DNA of 64,000 nt from NCBI GenBank assembly GCA_944380605.1, contig CALWIA010000006.1, positions 42,683 to 106,682 on the forward strand. The letters are read 5' to 3'. The translations under genes and the position numbers were made by a program. Positions 61,795 to 64,000 of the stretch are shown in pieces (position 1 is the stretch's first letter; every line of letters starts with the position of its first letter). This DNA is from an uncultured Lachnospiraceae bacterium. GTDB lineage: Bacteria > Bacillota > Clostridia > Lachnospirales > Lachnospiraceae. Below the pieces are notes generated by a model. The model saw only the letters and a program-made list of their open reading frames with translations. It made no database searches and was not told where the DNA came from.

Positions 61795-61871
61795 AAATCC
61801 AGCGTTCCTTTCCTGCAAAGCGGCGGCCCGTGCCGCCGGTCGGGGCCCTTTGCCCCGCAGATCAAAAATAG

Positions 61872-61900
61872 AGTATAATCGTTTTATCCGGAAAATGCAA
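61872..61900 (-). promoter_or_regulatory. Promoter for typA
   Basis: Minus-strand TTGCAT (61895-61900) and TATACT (61872-61877) with a 17-base spacer, just past the yigZ stop. Confidence 0.6.
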
Positions 61901-61911
61901 GAAATTTCTGT

Positions 61912-62589
61912 CTACACCGGCCGGTCCCGCTCATCCAGCAGGCAGATCTGCCCGTTTTCCACGGCGAAAAACACCTCCGGCCCCTCTTCCAGAACCGCCC
62001 GGCCGCTGGTGCCTTCCGTAATCTCCGACGTCAGCGCCGCCAGTTCCTCCGATGGCACCATGGCCCATATCCGCACCTGATCCGTGTATTCCGTATCCAG
62101 CACCGTGATCCGGCGCTGTCCCAGAATGTACTGAATCTTTCCGACGCCTGTATAGTCCGTGCGGATCCCCAGCCGCCTTCCGGAATGCTTCTCCGCCACC
62201 CGTCCGTTTTTCAGCGCCTCCTGCACCGCTCCGGAATAGGCCCGCACCAGCCCGCCGGTGCCCAGAAGCGTTCCGCCGAAATACCGGGTCACCACGACGC
62301 AGACGTCCCGCAGATCCGCTCCCAGCAGTACGTCCAGCATAGGACGGCCCGCCGTCTGGCTGGGTTCGCCATCGTCGCTGCAGCGCTGGATCTGGTTTCT
62401 GTCTCCCAGAAGATAGGCAAAACAATGATGCCTGGCGTCCCAGTACCGCTTTTTCTCGCGCTCCACCAGCAAAAGCGCCTCTTCTTCCGTTTTGACCGGC
62501 TCCGCCGCCGCCAGAAAACGGGATTTTTTTTCTGTCAGTTCTCCCTGGGTCGGCCCCAGCAGAATCTTATACGCTTCCAGGGAAAGCAC
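61912..62589 (-). CDS. yigZ: YigZ family (IMPACT-like) protein
   Basis: 225 residues. The UPF0029/IMPACT N-terminal domain has [46 protein letters not shown] and [25 protein letters not shown]1949-type C-terminal domain follows (residues about 140-205). The function is not settled; IMPACT relatives bind ribosome-linked regulators. The open frame starts with GTG 62589 immediately after AGAGGAG, which is too close. A CTG at 62580 has AGGAGG 8 bases upstream and would give the usual family N-terminus, so that non-ATG start is quite possible. Confidence 0.85.
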   Translation of the reverse strand: MLSLEAYKILLGPTQGELTEKKSRFLAAAEPVKTEEEALLLVEREKKRYWDARHHCFAYLLGDRNQIQRCSDDGEPSQTAGRPMLDVLLGADLRDVCVVVTRYFGGTLLGTGGLVRAYSGAVQEALKNGRVAEKHSGRRLGIRTDYTGVGKIQYILGQRRITVLDTEYTDQVRIWAMVPSEELAALTSEITEGTSGRAVLEEGPEVFFAVENGQICLLDERDRPV

Positions 62590-62661
62590 CTCCTCTCGCT
62601 GACCTGGTTATCATCATATACCAGATCGTTTTTCCGCGCAATACCTTAAGAATCCCTTCTA

Positions 62662-62690
62662 TTGAATTGTCATCTATCTTTTGCTATAAT
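62662..62690 (+). promoter_or_regulatory. Promoter for the penicillin-binding protein gene
   Basis: TTGAAT (62662-62667) and a perfect TATAAT (62685-62690) with a 17-base spacer. Confidence 0.65.
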
Positions 62691-62712
62691 GTAGCGGTGA
62701 AGGAGGACTTCT

Positions 62713-64000
62713 ATGAATTACGGAAAGGATGCGACAGAGAAACGGCTGAAACGCGCCGCTTCCCGTTCCCGCAAATACACCAGCCGGATCTTTCTTGGGT
62801 TTACCAAGGCTCTGCTGGTAATGGTGTTTCTGCTTATGGGAACCGGAGCCAGCGTCGGTTTCGGCATGGTAAAAGGAATCATCGACAGCGCGCCGGACAT
62901 CAACATAGACAGCATCGTCCCCCAGGGAATCGCCACCACGGTATACGACAGCCAGGGCAATCTGACCGACACTCTGGTGACCGCCGGCTCCAACCGGGAT
63001 CCGGCCACGTATGAAGAGCTGCCCCAGGATCTGATCGACGCCTTCGTGGCGATTGAAGACTCCCGGTTCTGGCAGCACAACGGCATCGACTTACGTTCCA
63101 TCGTCCGTGCCGCGGTAGGCGTTTTCACCGGCAATTCTTCCGCCGGCGGAGGCAGCACCATTACCCAGCAGCTGATCAAAAACAACGTGTTTGACGGCGG
63201 GCGGGAGACCAGCTTCGGCGAACAGCTGGAACGAAAGCTGCAGGAACAGTATCTGGCGGTCCAGCTGACCAAGACCATGGACCGGAAGCTGATCCTGACC
63301 AACTATCTGAACACCATAAATCTGGGCAACAACACTCTGGGCGTCAAAGTGGCGGCACGCCGCTATTTTAATAAAGAAGTGTCGGAACTGACCCTGTCGG
63401 AGTGCGCCGTCATCGCCGGCATCACCCAGAACCCCTCCCGGCTCAATCCCATTTCCGGAAGGGAAGCCAATGAAGAAAAGCGCAAGGTGATTCTTCAGTA
63501 TATGTACGAGCAGGGCTATATCACAAAGGAAGAACAGGAAGAAGCCCTGGCGGACAACGTCTACGACCGGATCCAGGACGTGGACGCCCTGACAAAGGAA
63601 GAATCCACCCCCTACAGCTATTTTACCGACGAACTGATCGGGCAGGTGCGGGACGCGCTGATGGAAGAGCTGAAATATACGGAGACCCAGGCCTCCAACC
63701 TGCTCTACAGCGGCGGCCTGCAGATTTACACCACCCAGGATCCGGATCTTCAGGCCATTGTGGATGAAGAGGTCAACAACCCGGACAACTATTCGGTGGT
63801 GCGGTATTCCATGGAATACCGGCTGTCCGTCACCCATGCCGACGGGGAAACCCGCCACTATTCCCAGAACAACATCCGCACCTGGCACCGGGAGGTGCTG
63901 GGAGACACCGGCTTCAACGCCCTGTACGACAGCGAAGAAGAGGCCCGGGCCGATGCCGAAGCCTACAAGGCCTATCTGCTGCAGGACGGCGATGAAGTCA
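62713..64000 (+). CDS. Class A penicillin-binding protein (glycosyltransferase 51 / transpeptidase), N-terminal part
   Basis: The first 429 residues are seen; the gene runs past the right edge. A basic cytoplasmic start is followed by one transmembrane helix (about 30-52). The GT51 transglycosylase domain follows, with AIEDSRFWQHNGIDLRS near residue 115, GGGSTITQQLIKNNVF near 150 and QPSRLNP-like TQNPSRLNPI near 240. A linker then leads toward the transpeptidase domain, not yet visible. It polymerises and cross-links peptidoglycan. AAGGAGG precedes the ATG. Confidence 0.93.
   Translation, partial: MNYGKDATEKRLKRAASRSRKYTSRIFLGFTKALLVMVFLLMGTGASVGFGMVKGIIDSAPDINIDSIVPQGIATTVYDSQGNLTDTLVTAGSNRDPATYEELPQDLIDAFVAIEDSRFWQHNGIDLRSIVRAAVGVFTGNSSAGGGSTITQQLIKNNVFDGGRETSFGEQLERKLQEQYLAVQLTKTMDRKLILTNYLNTINLGNNTLGVKVAARRYFNKEVSELTLSECAVIAGITQNPSRLNPISGREANEEKRKVILQYMYEQGYITKEEQEEALADNVYDRIQDVDALTKEESTPYSYFTDELIGQVRDALMEELKYTETQASNLLYSGGLQIYTTQDPDLQAIVDEEVNNPDNYSVVRYSMEYRLSVTHADGETRHYSQNNIRTWHREVLGDTGFNALYDSEEEARADAEAYKAYLLQDGDEV

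Noticed and set aside
1..64000. tRNA, rRNA, insertion sequences, phage genes or an integrase
   Set aside because: None was recognised by eye; a scan with tRNA and IS tools would be needed to rule out a small or decayed copy.

Overview
The window looks like chromosomal DNA of a GC-rich, low-oxygen Clostridia, most likely a Lachnospiraceae-type gut anaerobe. The signs are T-box and lysine riboswitch control, strong sigma-A type promoters with 17-base spacers, Rex, a pyrophosphate-type phosphofructokinase, an EndoA-like MazF beside alr, hexuronate degradation genes and choline-binding-type wall repeats. Species cannot be named from the sequence alone. No rRNA, tRNA, CRISPR array, insertion sequence or phage gene was seen.

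Layout. 1-4.6 kb: the end of a sugar-kinase-like gene, divergent from an NYN/OST-HTH protein and a CPBP membrane protease, then an EF-G-like GTPase. 4.7-8.2 kb: an aroF-tyrA-aroA operon for tyrosine and chorismate synthesis. 8.2-17.2 kb (minus strand): an HMG-CoA-lyase-like enzyme, a 1596-residue surface protein with leucine-rich repeats, a lipoprotein, a DUF4432 epimerase-like protein, a D-lyxose isomerase and an acetyltransferase. 17.8-20.9 kb: a tryptophan T-box (specifier UGG) in front of a trpXYZ-type ABC transporter. 21-25 kb: an iron-sulfur aldo/keto reductase, a GH25 lysozyme with wall-binding repeats and a nitrilase-family hydrolase. 25.1-33.4 kb: sugar-acid catabolism (pfp, kdgK, eda, an IclR regulator, uxaA, a LacI regulator, uxaC), with two identical 14-bp palindromes in the divergent uxaA/lacI control region.

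33.4-42.2 kb is the accessory part: an SGNH hydrolase, an acetyltransferase, an M28 peptidase with no clear start codon, a PIN/NYN-like protein, a protein made of about 23 heptad repeats, a strongly palindromic intergenic element, and four related zinc-ribbon/membrane genes in tandem, the last apparently frameshifted at codon 2. 42.2-64 kb returns to core genes: yebC, a MATE transporter, a CBS-domain (hemolysin-type) protein, mazF, alr, nnr, rex, an ABC-F ATPase, purC-purB-purA, lysine-riboswitch-controlled dapA-dapB, a corrinoid adenosyltransferase-like protein, a tandem OB-fold SSB, typA, yigZ, and the start of a class A penicillin-binding protein cut by the window edge.

How they fit together: the aromatic operon and the tryptophan-responsive transporter supply aromatic amino acids by synthesis and uptake. 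uxaC, uxaA, kdgK and eda form most of the route from glucuronate/galacturonate to pyruvate and glyceraldehyde 3-phosphate, but the reductase (uxaB or uxuB) is not in the window. dapA-dapB, alr, the lysozyme and the penicillin-binding protein all bear on the cell wall. The best candidates for something undescribed are the zinc-ribbon/TM2 array with its flanking palindromic elements and the heptad-repeat protein; no function can be assigned to them from sequence.
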